Assembly: GCF_008064665.1 (NCBI RefSeq) | Contig: NZ_VRZA01000002.1 | Location: 124,001 to 188,000 of the forward strand | DNA: 64,000 nucleotides | From: Parahaliea maris | GTDB taxonomy: Bacteria > Pseudomonadota > Gammaproteobacteria > Pseudomonadales > Halieaceae | Direction of reading: 5' to 3' | In this document: piece by piece, positions 33,968 through 43,869 of the stretch | Layout: each line of letters begins with the position of its first letter | How positions within the stretch are numbered: position 1 is the first letter of the stretch | The notes under the pieces: generated by a model | The model's database searches: none | Seen by the model: only the letters and a program-made list of their open reading frames with translations | Told to the model about the DNA's origin: nothing | Translations under genes and position numbers: made by a program

Positions 33968-36244
33968 TTAAAAACGGTAACCCACGTTGAAGTGTACGGT
34001 TCTGGGGTCGCCATAGTAGCTGACCAGTGTCAGGTCGCCGCCAAGACCGGGGATATAGTTACCATCGTCACCAACGCTGACAAAGTTGTAGCCACCAATC
34101 ATGTACTCCTCATCCGTGAGGTTCTTGCCGTAGATGCCTGCGGTCCAGTGATCGTTTTCGCTAACCCAGGTGATGCCCAGGTTGACCGTGCCGTAACCAT
34201 CCTGCTGCAGCAGGTCTGAATCTTCGAACAGGATATAGTCGTCGCGGTAGTAGTAGTTTCCTGTGAAGGTGAATTCACCTACTGACGTAGGCAGCCGATA
34301 CGTCGCGGCCAGGTTAGCGGTGTAATCCGGCGTATTAGACAGGCCTACCAGGGGCGTCGCGATGCTCGGGTCGTCCTCGATTTCGCCATCAAGCCAGCCG
34401 AGCGCAAAATCAAGGCTCAACGCCTCGTTTACGGCCCAGGAAACTTCCGCTTCCACACCGTCGACGGTTGAACCCTTGATATTGCCGAGATTCTGGTTCA
34501 ACACGGTGGCGTCGTCCGGATCGGGCGTTACCGTAATATACTGCCGATCCTGGTGATCGATGGAGAACAGGGTCAGGTTGGTTCTCAAAGAGGACCCCCA
34601 GTCCTTCTTCACGCCGAGTTCATAGGAGTCGACAATTTCCGGGTCAGCGGCTTTCTCGTTTACGGTCGCTCGAGGGTTGAATGTGCCCGATTTGAAGCCC
34701 TGGGAGTAACTGGCGTAGAACATGGTCGTATCGTCAAACTGGTATTCGACGCCCACTCGGGGAGTAAAGCGTGACCAGTCCTCCGTGGAGGGGGAATCCA
34801 GAATGCCGTCGCCGTTGCTATCCTGTCCCAGTACCTGTGGGAAGAACAGGTCATCAGGGCGCACGTAACCCGGTATCCAGCCGCTAGAGGGATAGACGTT
34901 CTCGAAGGCCAGGCCATTGCGAACGTACGCCTCTTTTTCCTCTTTCGTATAGCGTGCCCCAACGGTCATCGACAGTTTGTCGGTGATGTCGAAGCTGGAT
35001 TGTGCGTAGACGGCAGTGCTTTCACTGTTGTTACAGCCGGTCACCTCGCGGGTAAGTCCCGGCGTGCCGAAGGCCGCGCGGCCGAGGAAGCCCAGCACTG
35101 CGTCGAAGTGGCCACAGGACTCGCCGTCGTAGTAATACAAACCGCCAACGAGGCTGAAGCGGCCGCCAGTGTAGTCGAGTTGCAGTTCGTGGCTGGTATT
35201 TTCGTCGTCGTAGAACGCCGGCACGTCGAATACATCCAGCGGCGTGTTATCGAAGTCGATGTTGGTGTCGGAGTAGCTCTCGCGTGAGGCGCCAATGTAC
35301 CGCAGTGTCAGGTCGTCCATGGCATCCCACTCTACCGTGAGGCTATAGCCCTCCAGTTCAACGGAGTTCTCGGTAGGCAAACTGGTGTAGGAGTCGTAGA
35401 CGCTGCTGGGGACAGGGGCATCCACCAGAATACTCGGGAGCAGACGGTAGCCGCCCTTGGCGTTGGAGTCGTCCTCCGTCTTGTCATAGGCAAAGCGGAT
35501 GAACAGGTCGTCGGTCGGCGTGAACTCGACGGTCACCTGTCCCGCTGTGAGATCCTTGTTGTAGTTCTCTTTGTCCTGCTTGCCCAGTGACGGGTTAATC
35601 GTGACGAATTCGCCGAAGCCGTCGCGGTTGAGGTCTGCGTAGCCGAAACCGACAAACAGGGTATCTTCAATCAGCGGCAGCTTGCCGGTGACCTTGATAT
35701 CACGCTGGCTGTAGCTGCCCGCGGTAATGTCTACGCTACCTTCCGCCTCACCGCTCATGCGTTTGGTGACGTACTTCACGGCGCCACCAATGGTGTTCTT
35801 GCCGTAGAGGGTGCCCTGTGGCCCGCGCAGTACTTCGATGCGCTCGACATCGAGCAGGTCGATAACCGCGCCCTGGGGGCGGGCAAGGTAGACATCGTCG
35901 ATATAGATGCCCACGCCCGGCTCATATCCCCACAGGGGATCTTGCTGGCCAACGCCGCGAATAAAGGCGGTCAGCGTACTGTTGGTGCCCCGGCTGGTCT
36001 GCAGGGTAGTGTTGGGCGAAAACTGCTGAACCTCTGTCAGTACCTCGATCCCGGAAACCGTAAGCTGCTCGGAGCTCAGAGAGGTCACCGCCACCGGCAC
36101 CTCCTGCAGATTTTCCGATGTGCGGCGCGCGGTGACTACCACGTTTTCCAGTACCCCCGCGCCCTGGGCCATCACTGTCGGCGTGACACCAGCGCCGGCA
36201 ATGGCAGCAGCCAGTGCAGATAGTTTGAAGGTTTTATTTATCAT
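33968..36244 (-). CDS. TonB-dependent outer-membrane receptor
   Basis: 758 residues from ATG 36244 (GGGG about 10 bp upstream). The longer frame to 36310 would precede the signal peptide. The leader ends near TVMAQG, followed by a TonB box-like LENVVVTARRTSENLQEVPVAV, the plug (FIRGVGQQDPLWGYEPGVGIYIDDVYLARPQGAVIDLLDVERIEVLRGPQGTLYGKNTIGGAVKYVTKR, residues about 70-140) and a barrel ending in NVGYRF. Its start lies 43 bp after the stop of the secreted PHB-depolymerase-family esterase, so the two are probably co-transcribed. This favours an organic substrate released by the esterase. Confidence 0.92.
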   Translation of the reverse strand: MINKTFKLSALAAAIAGAGVTPTVMAQGAGVLENVVVTARRTSENLQEVPVAVTSLSSEQLTVSGIEVLTEVQQFSPNTTLQTSRGTNSTLTAFIRGVGQQDPLWGYEPGVGIYIDDVYLARPQGAVIDLLDVERIEVLRGPQGTLYGKNTIGGAVKYVTKRMSGEAEGSVDITAGSYSQRDIKVTGKLPLIEDTLFVGFGYADLNRDGFGEFVTINPSLGKQDKENYNKDLTAGQVTVEFTPTDDLFIRFAYDKTEDDSNAKGGYRLLPSILVDAPVPSSVYDSYTSLPTENSVELEGYSLTVEWDAMDDLTLRYIGASRESYSDTNIDFDNTPLDVFDVPAFYDDENTSHELQLDYTGGRFSLVGGLYYYDGESCGHFDAVLGFLGRAAFGTPGLTREVTGCNNSESTAVYAQSSFDITDKLSMTVGARYTKEEKEAYVRNGLAFENVYPSSGWIPGYVRPDDLFFPQVLGQDSNGDGILDSPSTEDWSRFTPRVGVEYQFDDTTMFYASYSQGFKSGTFNPRATVNEKAADPEIVDSYELGVKKDWGSSLRTNLTLFSIDHQDRQYITVTPDPDDATVLNQNLGNIKGSTVDGVEAEVSWAVNEALSLDFALGWLDGEIEDDPSIATPLVGLSNTPDYTANLAATYRLPTSVGEFTFTGNYYYRDDYILFEDSDLLQQDGYGTVNLGITWVSENDHWTAGIYGKNLTDEEYMIGGYNFVSVGDDGNYIPGLGGDLTLVSYYGDPRTVHFNVGYRF

Positions 36245-36287
36245 GGCTATTACCCCAGAGTTATTTTCGTGAGTTGGAATGCGTGTG

Positions 36288-37193
36288 TTATGAATCGGTC
36301 CAAAGGTCAATCAAGCGGCGACTCAAATCCATGGGACCGGGCTGGATATAAGGATCGCTGGGTCGGGCATTGCCACCCACCGACCAAGCGTGAGGAAATC
36401 CCGTCAATTCCCAGTACTCGAGCCGGGATTGCTCGCCGCGCCAGGATTGGCTGATATAGGATTCTCCGTTATCGACCAGGGCATCGAGACTATCGAGCCC
36501 CAACCGCTCCCGCCATTGACCTACCAACCTTTTGCTGTTCCTGGGATTGACGATGTCATCGTCGCTACCCGTAACCACTACCAGGTCGGGCCATGAGGCC
36601 GACGGGGTCTGCTGGCTATCGGGCCATTTCTCACCCGGTCCTGATTTCATGCAGGAAATTGCCGATACCAGGGAATTGGCGCAACCATGGGGAACTCCCG
36701 CCACTACGGCTACCGCCTTGAAATATTGCGGATAGTTGTCGGCCAGGTTGCTGGCCATGGCCCCTCCCGCAGACAAGCCCACCAGAAATACGGTTTTGCG
36801 GCTCCCTGAAGGATTGAGCCCATTGATCATCGCGATAATGGAGGCGGCTTCTCCTCCCTTCTGATCAGCCGGGTTGAACCAGGAGAAGCAACCATCGAGA
36901 TTGTTCAGTGCCCGCTGCTGAGGGACCAGTACCAGCATGTCCGCTGCCTCTGCCTGGGCGAGTAATCCACTCGCCTCAGAGAACTGGCGCCCATCCTGTT
37001 TGCAGCCATGCAAGACGACGAGCAGCTTTTCCGATGCTTTGTTGCCGCTGAACCAGGCGTCCAGTTCGCCGGGATTGGCTCCGAACTGGCTTAGCTCCTG
37101 CCATTGCGACGCGTATAGCCCAGTGCTGAGCAAGCTCAGCAGGGGGGTAGCGATGGCGAGCAAGAATCTATTTATAGTTGAATGTCTTCTCAT
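36288..37193 (-). CDS. secreted esterase of the PHB depolymerase (PF10503-like) family
   Basis: 301 residues from ATG 37193, with an N-terminal signal peptide (MRRHSTINRFLLAIATPLLS, then LLSTGLYA). The longer in-frame start at 37271 would put 26 residues ahead of it. The family signature is clear: VVLHGCKQDG with the oxyanion H62-G, ACF-like NLDGCFSWFNPADQKGGEAASI, and lipase box GLSAGG with nucleophile S141. The acid is probably in TGSDDDIVNPRNS and the histidine in GFPHAWSVGG. Such enzymes hydrolyse short-chain poly-3-hydroxyalkanoates or feruloyl/xylan esters. With 3-hydroxybutyrate dehydrogenase divergent and 129 bp away, the polyester reading is favoured. Confidence 0.85.
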   Translation of the reverse strand: MRRHSTINRFLLAIATPLLSLLSTGLYASQWQELSQFGANPGELDAWFSGNKASEKLLVVLHGCKQDGRQFSEASGLLAQAEAADMLVLVPQQRALNNLDGCFSWFNPADQKGGEAASIIAMINGLNPSGSRKTVFLVGLSAGGAMASNLADNYPQYFKAVAVVAGVPHGCANSLVSAISCMKSGPGEKWPDSQQTPSASWPDLVVVTGSDDDIVNPRNSKRLVGQWRERLGLDSLDALVDNGESYISQSWRGEQSRLEYWELTGFPHAWSVGGNARPSDPYIQPGPMDLSRRLIDLWTDS

Positions 37194-37322
37194 GCCCGCA
37201 TTATGTACGTTACCGGGGTGCAGTCTATGGGCCTTTAGTACCCCCTGTACGATGGTAGCAGTTCGGCCCATCGGGGCTTTTGCTATGCTGCTGCAAAACT
37301 GGCCTCCAGAAGATAATTTGAT

Positions 37323-38123
37323 ATGAAAGGTAAAGTAGCACTGGTTACAGGATCAACCAGCGGAATTGGCCTCGCCATCGCCCGCACACTGGCTGCGCGC
37401 GGCTGTCACATCATGCTCAATGGGTTTTTTCCAGCCCAGGCAGGGCAGACCCCCGACCAGCAAGGGCAGGCGCTCGTAGCCGCCATGCAAGAGGAGTTCG
37501 GCGTCAGGGTGGCCTACTCGGCAGCTGACCTGAGCGACCCCGAGGCCATTGCCGGTATGCTGTCCGGTACGGTGGAACAGCTCGGCGCTGTTGATATTCT
37601 CGTCAATAATGCGGGTATCCAGCATACTGCGCCTGTCGAGGAGTTCACCACGACACAGTGGGACAGGATTATTGCGATCAATTTGTCGGCGGCTTTTCAC
37701 ACTATTCATCACGCGATACCTCATATGCAGCGTCAGCGCTGGGGGCGTATCGTCAATATCGCCTCGGTGCATGGCCTGGTTGGCTCCCTTCACAAATCGG
37801 CCTATGTCGCGGCAAAACACGGCATAGTCGGCCTGACCAAGGTGGTTGCCCTGGAGAATGCAGCCAATGGCATTACGGCGAACGCGATTTGTCCGGGGTG
37901 GGTGAGTACTGAGCTGATCAAGCGCCAGATCGAGGACATCGTGGAGAGGGAGGGCACGAGTTTCGAGCAAGCGCAACACGACCTGGTGACCGCCAAGCAG
38001 CCGCTGCCCAACATGACATCCACGGAGCAGATCGGGGAATGGGTTGCCTTTCTCTGCACTGAAGCCGCAGGCACAACCACCGGTGCCACTCTGGCAGTCG
38101 ATGGCGGTTGGACCTCGCAGTAA
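37323..38123 (+). CDS. 3-hydroxybutyrate dehydrogenase-like SDR
   Basis: 266 residues. The cofactor motif TGSTSGIGLAIARTLAARG (residues 9-27) is followed by the ILNGF-like MLNGFFPAQ that is characteristic of D-3-hydroxybutyrate dehydrogenases. Later come NNAGIQHTAPVEEF (about 92-105), the catalytic YVAAKHGIVGLTKV (about 160-173) and the C-terminal WVAFLCTEAAGTTTGATLAVDGGWTSQ. It would oxidise 3-hydroxybutyrate to acetoacetate with NAD in the cytoplasm. The family is close to other SDRs, so the substrate is likely but not certain. It is divergent from the PHB-depolymerase-like gene. Confidence 0.85.
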   Translation: MKGKVALVTGSTSGIGLAIARTLAARGCHIMLNGFFPAQAGQTPDQQGQALVAAMQEEFGVRVAYSAADLSDPEAIAGMLSGTVEQLGAVDILVNNAGIQHTAPVEEFTTTQWDRIIAINLSAAFHTIHHAIPHMQRQRWGRIVNIASVHGLVGSLHKSAYVAAKHGIVGLTKVVALENAANGITANAICPGWVSTELIKRQIEDIVEREGTSFEQAQHDLVTAKQPLPNMTSTEQIGEWVAFLCTEAAGTTTGATLAVDGGWTSQ

Positions 38124-38146
38124 GCTGGAATGACGCAGGGAAAGTG

Positions 38147-39082
38147 CTAACGGGCCGAGTGGATAAAGTCGCCCATGCAGCGATACAGTTGCTGGCACTC
38201 GTCGGGAACCAGGTCCTCGAGGTTCATAAAAGCATGAACCATTCCCTCAAAGTTCTGTATTTCGACGTCAGCATTCAGCGCCGACAGGCGCTCAGCATAG
38301 GCCAGGCCTTCGTCTCGTAGCGGATCGCAGCCAGCGACGATCACCAGGGTACGGGGCAGGTTGTCCGGTAGGGGCATGTGGAGGGGAGAGACTGAAGCCC
38401 GGTCACAATCTGCAGGCAGGTAGTTGTCGAAGTACCACTGAATTCTCGGTTTCTCAAGAAAGAACCCTTTTCCATTCTCCTCGATCGATGGCATGTTCAT
38501 GGTGTAATCCACGCTTGGATACACCAGAATCTGCTGCGCGATGTGCAAGTCGGGATTGCCCACCATTCGCGCGACAAGCGAAGTACACATGGCGCCGCCT
38601 GCGCTGTCCCCGCAGACCAACAGCGTCTCAGTATGGGCCACGTCCTGCAGTACCTCGCGATAGCGCAGCAGGACTTGCTCACCCTCTTCGAGTGCGTTGG
38701 GGTAGGGATACTCGGGGGCCAGTCGATAATCGACTGAGACCACGACCACTTGTGCCGTGTTGGCAATCCGGCGGCAAATCGGGTCGTACAGTTTTGCGCT
38801 GCCGCACATATGGCCGCCACCGTGAAAGAATACCATTACCGGCAGGGCGACTGCGGGATCCGGGCTGTAGACCAGCACCGGAACGGCGTGGTCTTCGAGC
38901 TGAATCGATTGTTCTGACCAGTAGGAGACAGGTTCTTCCCGCGTGATAAAGGCCGCCAGCGCTTCGAGCCGGCTGCGGGCGAGGGCCGGTGTTGGCTTGA
39001 TGCCCTCTTTGGCGGCCTGTTCAATCTGGGTGTTGATATTGTCGATAAAGTCGTCGAGTTTTGGCGACAGGATTCCACGCAT
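38147..39082 (-). CDS. alpha/beta hydrolase of the hormone-sensitive lipase (HSL) family
   Basis: 311 residues from ATG 39082, chosen because TAGGTG sits 6 nt in front of it. A GTG at 39091 has no ribosome site. It has the oxyanion motif HGGGHMCG (about 87-94), the nucleophile serine in GDSAGGAM (about 156-163), the acid in CDPLRDEG and the histidine in MVHAFMNL. No signal peptide, so cytoplasmic. HSL-type esterases cut short acyl esters. In this locus it could split imported hydroxyacid oligomers. It follows the MFS gene by 9 bp, an operon. Confidence 0.88.
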   Translation of the reverse strand: MRGILSPKLDDFIDNINTQIEQAAKEGIKPTPALARSRLEALAAFITREEPVSYWSEQSIQLEDHAVPVLVYSPDPAVALPVMVFFHGGGHMCGSAKLYDPICRRIANTAQVVVVSVDYRLAPEYPYPNALEEGEQVLLRYREVLQDVAHTETLLVCGDSAGGAMCTSLVARMVGNPDLHIAQQILVYPSVDYTMNMPSIEENGKGFFLEKPRIQWYFDNYLPADCDRASVSPLHMPLPDNLPRTLVIVAGCDPLRDEGLAYAERLSALNADVEIQNFEGMVHAFMNLEDLVPDECQQLYRCMGDFIHSAR

Positions 39083-39091
39083 GGTTGACAC

Positions 39092-40261
39092 CTACTGGTG
39101 AGAGGTCCTTCCCTCGGGGAGAAAGAAGCTTCCGATGAAAAACGATGAACTCAGGATACTGACCATGACAAAGGCGGCCGTGAACTCACCGCCGTTGGCG
39201 TCCACCAGGATGCCAAAACCCCAGAGTGCGATCGTTGCGACCAGGTAGCTGATGGACCAGAAAAGTGAAAACACAACGGTGATTCTTTGCCCGGTCATGC
39301 CAGGGAGTTCGTGGGGAATCGACACCAGTGCGGTGACTGGCATGAAGACCGCAAAGCCGAGCACCATGGCGCTGGCAATGCTCAGCAATTCGTTCGAGCT
39401 GAAGCTGAGTATGACAACGCAGACGATCTGCACCAGTCCCGTCCAACGGATTACCGGTACGCGGGCCAGTACTTTGCGGCTGTAAATGATGCCAGCCAGA
39501 GTGCCGATAATGCCAAAACCGATCACCCACTTGCTTGCCGCGATACCTGCCTTGGGATAGAAGGTGAACAAGCATACGTAGAATGACAGCATACCCGCGT
39601 AGGTCAGGGCATAAGTCCAGACAAAGGAATCTTTCAGGCCTTGAGTGTAACTGTAGTGGGCATCCTGTTCTGACGCATCACCCACAGAGTGCGATTCCTC
39701 CTTCTGCCAACGCACGAGCAACCAGAGGACGGCGAACAGCAGGCTGACCACGGAAAACCATACCAGGCTTTGTTGCCAGCCGCCCGTGACCCGGTTGATT
39801 CCCGGCATCCCCCAGAGAATCATTGCAGTGCCAATATTGAAGGCCACCGCATTGAGGCCATTGACCGCCGGGCGCTCCTCCACAGAGAAGAATCTCAAGA
39901 CGATCGGGTTGAAGTACACCACCATCAGTGCGCCGCCCAGGCCCATCAGGAAGCGACTGGCCAGGAGGAGGTCGTAGCTCTGGGCCAGCGGTGTGAAAAT
40001 ACCCAGCCCCACGAGGATCGCCGACACCAGGAATGCGTTCTTCATGCCCAGCTTGACGGCAATCCAGGCGGCAATGAAGGTGCCGACAATTTTGGCAATG
40101 GTCACTGCGCCGCTCAGAAAGCTGGCCGAAGCCAGCCCCTCGAGTTGCATGGACTGCATAATTTGGTCCATGCTCGCTGTGCCGCCCACCCAGGCCATTG
40201 CGAAAAGCACATAGCTGAGGAAAATAATACCCTCTACCAGGTATTTGTTGGTGATGCTCAT
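39092..40261 (-). CDS. MFS transporter
   Basis: 389 residues with about twelve membrane helices. Loop 2-3 and helix 4 features are present as WIAVKLGMKNAFLVSAILVGLGIFTPLAQSYDLLLASRFLMGLGGALMVVYFNPIVLRFF (residues about 66-125), typical of the anion/organic acid MFS branches. It is first of a two-gene operon with the HSL esterase and divergent from the hybrid kinase, 125 bp away. A role in uptake of an organic acid or ester product is inferred from context. Confidence 0.85.
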   Translation of the reverse strand: MSITNKYLVEGIIFLSYVLFAMAWVGGTASMDQIMQSMQLEGLASASFLSGAVTIAKIVGTFIAAWIAVKLGMKNAFLVSAILVGLGIFTPLAQSYDLLLASRFLMGLGGALMVVYFNPIVLRFFSVEERPAVNGLNAVAFNIGTAMILWGMPGINRVTGGWQQSLVWFSVVSLLFAVLWLLVRWQKEESHSVGDASEQDAHYSYTQGLKDSFVWTYALTYAGMLSFYVCLFTFYPKAGIAASKWVIGFGIIGTLAGIIYSRKVLARVPVIRWTGLVQIVCVVILSFSSNELLSIASAMVLGFAVFMPVTALVSIPHELPGMTGQRITVVFSLFWSISYLVATIALWGFGILVDANGGEFTAAFVMVSILSSSFFIGSFFLPEGRTSHQ

Positions 40262-40386
40262 GGCTGTCCAGGCTTATTGTTGCTTGTTGTCAGCCTAACC
40301 GAGGCGGTGCGAAAAAGAACTACTACCTTAGTTCACCTGGTCAGGGTAGCCTGTTTATGCGAGTGAAATAACGAGGAATAGAGCCT

Positions 40387-43300
40387 TTGTCGTGGCTTTC
40401 CATCGATACCTGGATTATCGCAACCATCGTTTTTGGTTACCTGTCGATATTGTTCCTGTTGGCTTATTGGGCCCAGCACACACGATTCCAGCGCTGGGTA
40501 AGTAATCCGTGGGTGTACAGCCTCTCCCTGGGCGTCAGCTGCACCAGTTGGGCTTTCTACGGCGTCATCGGGCAGGCCGCAACCACGGGATACTGGTTAT
40601 CGCCCATTTACGTCGGCACCGTCGCCATTATGGTGGTGTTCGGGCCGGTCCTGATGAAGCTGTTGCAGGTCAGCAAGCGCCTCAACCTCAGCTCGCTGGC
40701 GGACTTCCTCGCGACCCGCTACGAATCCCGTCCGCAAATAGCCGGTATCGTTACTCTGATCACGCTGCTCGGCATGATTCCCTACATCGCGCTGCAATTA
40801 CGCGCTGTGAGCCAGAGTTTCGACCTGGTGACGGGAACACTGCGCACCGGGTTCAGAACGACCGCCATTGTTACCCTGCTGATGATCGTATTCAGTATTC
40901 TGTTCGGCGCCCGGCAGGAAAACGTCCACCGTCATAACTCCGGGCTGGTGTTCGCCATTGCGTTCAATTCGGTTCTCAAACTGATGGCCCTCACTGCGCT
41001 GGGTGTGTATGTGACCTTCTTTCTGTTTGATGGCTTTGGTGATCTCATTGGCCGCAATGTCGTGCCCGCATCGACAGCGCAAACCAGCCTCTACTTCTCA
41101 GCCGCGCAGGCCCTGCTGGGAGCATTGACTGTCATTACCCTGCCTGCTCTTTTTCATATGCTGGTGGTTGAGAACCACCAGAAGCAGGCGCTGCGCACGG
41201 CCCGCTGGCTCTATCCGCTGTATCTCATTGCTATCAACGTATTTGTATTGCCCATTGCCATTGCCGGCCAGGTTACGTTCCCGGGTGAAAGTATCAATGC
41301 AGACACCTTCGCCTTGACGCTGCCCCTTTTCCATCACCAGGCGGGCATCAGTATCGCGGTGTTTATCGGCGGGATTGCCGCCGCCCTGTCAATGGTCATC
41401 GTCGCCGCTATCGTGCTTGGCAAGATGGTAGTGACCGACCTGCTGACACCGTTGGCGGTAAGGGCCCGTATCTCGACGAGTGAGACGCGAGGTAACTTCG
41501 CCGGCTGGTTACTGCTTCAGCGCCGTTTCACGATTGTCATCGTGTTGGGATTGGCGCTGCTGTTCGAGCAGTTTGTTACCCAGGAAGAACACCTCGCGAA
41601 CATCGGGCTCCTCGCGTTCGTTTTGCTTTCACAGACGGCCCCCGCGGTCATTGCCGGCCTTTACTGGCGGCGAGCCAATGCCACTGGCGCCGTATGGGGG
41701 CTGTTAGCCGGCAGTATTCTGTGGATCTATTGCCTGCTGTTACCGGTGCTCTTGCCGCACAGCGCTTTCGTTGCCAGCGGACCTTTCGGCATCGACTGGC
41801 TAAAACCCGGTGGCCTGATTCCCTTTTTTGACCATGACATCATTACCCACGGTATTGTTGTCAGCCTGCTTTCAAACACTGCACTTTTGATTCTGTTTTC
41901 CCTCCGCTCTTCCCAAACCAGGGCAGAACTGTCACAAGCTGATCTTTTTGTTAATGAAACCTCCACTTCATACGATTACCAGTTGAGCTATGAGGATTTG
42001 CATTCCCTTCTGCTCCGCTTTACCGATGACGTGACCGCCCGGCGCTACCAGGATGCGATTCCAGGCGATATCAATCCCAAACAGTATGCCACTGAGAAGT
42101 GGCTCAACAGGGTGGAGCAGACGCTGGCAGGAGTGCTGGGAAGTGCCACCACCCGTCTGCTTATGAGCGCGAGTTCACGCGGGCGGAGAGACAAAATTGC
42201 GCTCGATCAGGTAGAAGAGTTCGTTAATGAGGCATCCCAGCTGCTGGAGTTCAATCGTGAGTTATTGAATGCGGCGGTAGAGAACATCGAACAGGGCATA
42301 TCCGTGGTGGATTCAGACATGCGCCTTGTTGCCTGGAACCGTCGCTACCAGACTTTGCTGGATTACCCGGAAGATTTTCTTCGAGCAGGTATGCCGATCG
42401 AACAACTCTTGCGCTACAACGCTGAGCGCAACCTGATTTCGGGTGAAGATACCCAGCAACAAATAGCAAAACGCCTCGAACACATGCGCCAGGGGAGGGA
42501 CCACCATTTTCGTCGCACCTTGCCCTCGGGTCAGGTCATCGAAATTCGTGGCCAGGTAATGCCCGGTGGTGGTTTTGTGAGCACGTTTACTGACATCACC
42601 AGCCACGTGAGAGCCGAGCAGGCGCTGAAACAAGCCAACGAGTCGCTCGAACAGCGAGTGGCGGAACGCACCGAGGACCTGTTTAAAGCCAAGCAGCTGG
42701 CAGAGGCCGCAAGCAGCAGCAAGTCGCGATTCCTGGCAGCTGCCAGCCACGATCTCATGCAACCGTTTAACGCATTGTCCCTCTTCACCGATATGTTGCA
42801 TCAGCAATTGGAGGGCAGTGAGCAGGCAAAGCTGACAACCCAGATTCGAACGTCCCTGGAATATGTGGAATCGCTCCTTTCGGACCTGCTGGAAATATCC
42901 CGACTCGAAGGCCAGAGTACCTCGGCACAGCTCGAAGACTTTGCTCTCTCTGAGGTTCTGACGCCCCTCGCTGAGGAATTCAATTTGATCGCACTGCAGA
43001 AACAGGTGCAGTTCAAATATGTGCCTACCAGCGTTTGGGTACGTTCCGATCGCAAGCTGCTCAGGCGCATCATCCAGAATTTCCTGAGTAACGCCATCCA
43101 ATATGCCAGCTCACAGGGCGAGCCGCGGGTACTGCTCGGTGTACGTTATCGTGGCGAAGGGCTGGAAATTCAGGTAGTTGACAATGGTCCTGGTATACCA
43201 CCCGACAAGCAGGAACTGATTTTCGACGAGTTCGAGCGCCTGGCGGACGACGCTGAGCACGCGGGGCTGGGGCTTGGTCTGGCCATATGCGAGCGTATGG

Positions 43301-43803
43301 CAACCGTACTCAGGACACGTATCTGTCTCGACTCGCAGCTCGGCAAGGGTTCCTGTTTCTCCCTGCCATTGCAGCGAATTCCGAAGTCCGTGGATACCTC
43401 TGCTGCGAACAGGGCTCTGGATCGCCAGCCGAAGGGGGATCTGGTCAATCTCCCCGTACTCGTGATCGAAGATAATCTCCTGAATCTCGAGGCATTGTCA
43501 TCGCAGTTGCGTGATTGGGGTTGCGAGGTGGAATCGTGGCGTTCGTCCGCCGACCGGCCAGAGAATTTTCTCTTTGCCCCGCGCGTGATAATCGTTGATT
43601 ACCATCTCGACCAGGGTGAAACAGGGGTCTCGGTTGCCGCTGAGCTTGCTGCCGGTATGCGTCAACCGCCGGCCGTCATTGTTTGTTCCGCTGACAGCTC
43701 GGAAGAAATTCGTCAGGACTGTATAGACCACGGATTTGCGTTTATCCGTAAACCCGTGAAATCACTGACGCTGAAACGGATGATCAAGAGCCTGCTGGTG
43801 TGA
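40387..43803 (+). CDS. hybrid histidine kinase with sodium/solute symporter domain (MxtR/CrbS-like)
   Basis: 1138 residues from TTG 40387 with GAGGAA about 10 bp upstream. Residues about 1-510 form a twelve-helix SSSF-type transporter domain. A PAS domain follows near 620-740 (VENIEQGISVVDSDMRLVAWNRRYQTLLDYPEDFLRAG) with a coiled-coil, then HisKA with phospho-acceptor H788 (AASHDLMQPFNALSLF) and the ATPase boxes (FLSNAIQYASSQG, VVDNGPGIPPDKQELIFDEF, GLGLGLAICERM). A C-terminal receiver domain has D1071. The fused transporter and sensor and lone LuxR-type regulator nearby match the MxtR/ErdR and CrbS/CrbR systems, which control acetate use (acs). It is divergent from the MFS/esterase operon, so it may sense its substrate or acetate. 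Confidence 0.92.
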   Translation: MSWLSIDTWIIATIVFGYLSILFLLAYWAQHTRFQRWVSNPWVYSLSLGVSCTSWAFYGVIGQAATTGYWLSPIYVGTVAIMVVFGPVLMKLLQVSKRLNLSSLADFLATRYESRPQIAGIVTLITLLGMIPYIALQLRAVSQSFDLVTGTLRTGFRTTAIVTLLMIVFSILFGARQENVHRHNSGLVFAIAFNSVLKLMALTALGVYVTFFLFDGFGDLIGRNVVPASTAQTSLYFSAAQALLGALTVITLPALFHMLVVENHQKQALRTARWLYPLYLIAINVFVLPIAIAGQVTFPGESINADTFALTLPLFHHQAGISIAVFIGGIAAALSMVIVAAIVLGKMVVTDLLTPLAVRARISTSETRGNFAGWLLLQRRFTIVIVLGLALLFEQFVTQEEHLANIGLLAFVLLSQTAPAVIAGLYWRRANATGAVWGLLAGSILWIYCLLLPVLLPHSAFVASGPFGIDWLKPGGLIPFFDHDIITHGIVVSLLSNTALLILFSLRSSQTRAELSQADLFVNETSTSYDYQLSYEDLHSLLLRFTDDVTARRYQDAIPGDINPKQYATEKWLNRVEQTLAGVLGSATTRLLMSASSRGRRDKIALDQVEEFVNEASQLLEFNRELLNAAVENIEQGISVVDSDMRLVAWNRRYQTLLDYPEDFLRAGMPIEQLLRYNAERNLISGEDTQQQIAKRLEHMRQGRDHHFRRTLPSGQVIEIRGQVMPGGGFVSTFTDITSHVRAEQALKQANESLEQRVAERTEDLFKAKQLAEAASSSKSRFLAAASHDLMQPFNALSLFTDMLHQQLEGSEQAKLTTQIRTSLEYVESLLSDLLEISRLEGQSTSAQLEDFALSEVLTPLAEEFNLIALQKQVQFKYVPTSVWVRSDRKLLRRIIQNFLSNAIQYASSQGEPRVLLGVRYRGEGLEIQVVDNGPGIPPDKQELIFDEFERLADDAEHAGLGLGLAICERMATVLRTRICLDSQLGKGSCFSLPLQRIPKSVDTSAANRALDRQPKGDLVNLPVLVIEDNLLNLEALSSQLRDWGCEVESWRSSADRPENFLFAPRVIIVDYHLDQGETGVSVAAELAAGMRQPPAVIVCSADSSEEIRQDCIDHGFAFIRKPVKSLTLKRMIKSLLV

Positions 43804-43869
43804 TTGCGGTTGCTCAGTGACGGGTGAGCTACTTGCTTCAGCCAGTGGTGGCGGGTCGATCGTTGGTTT

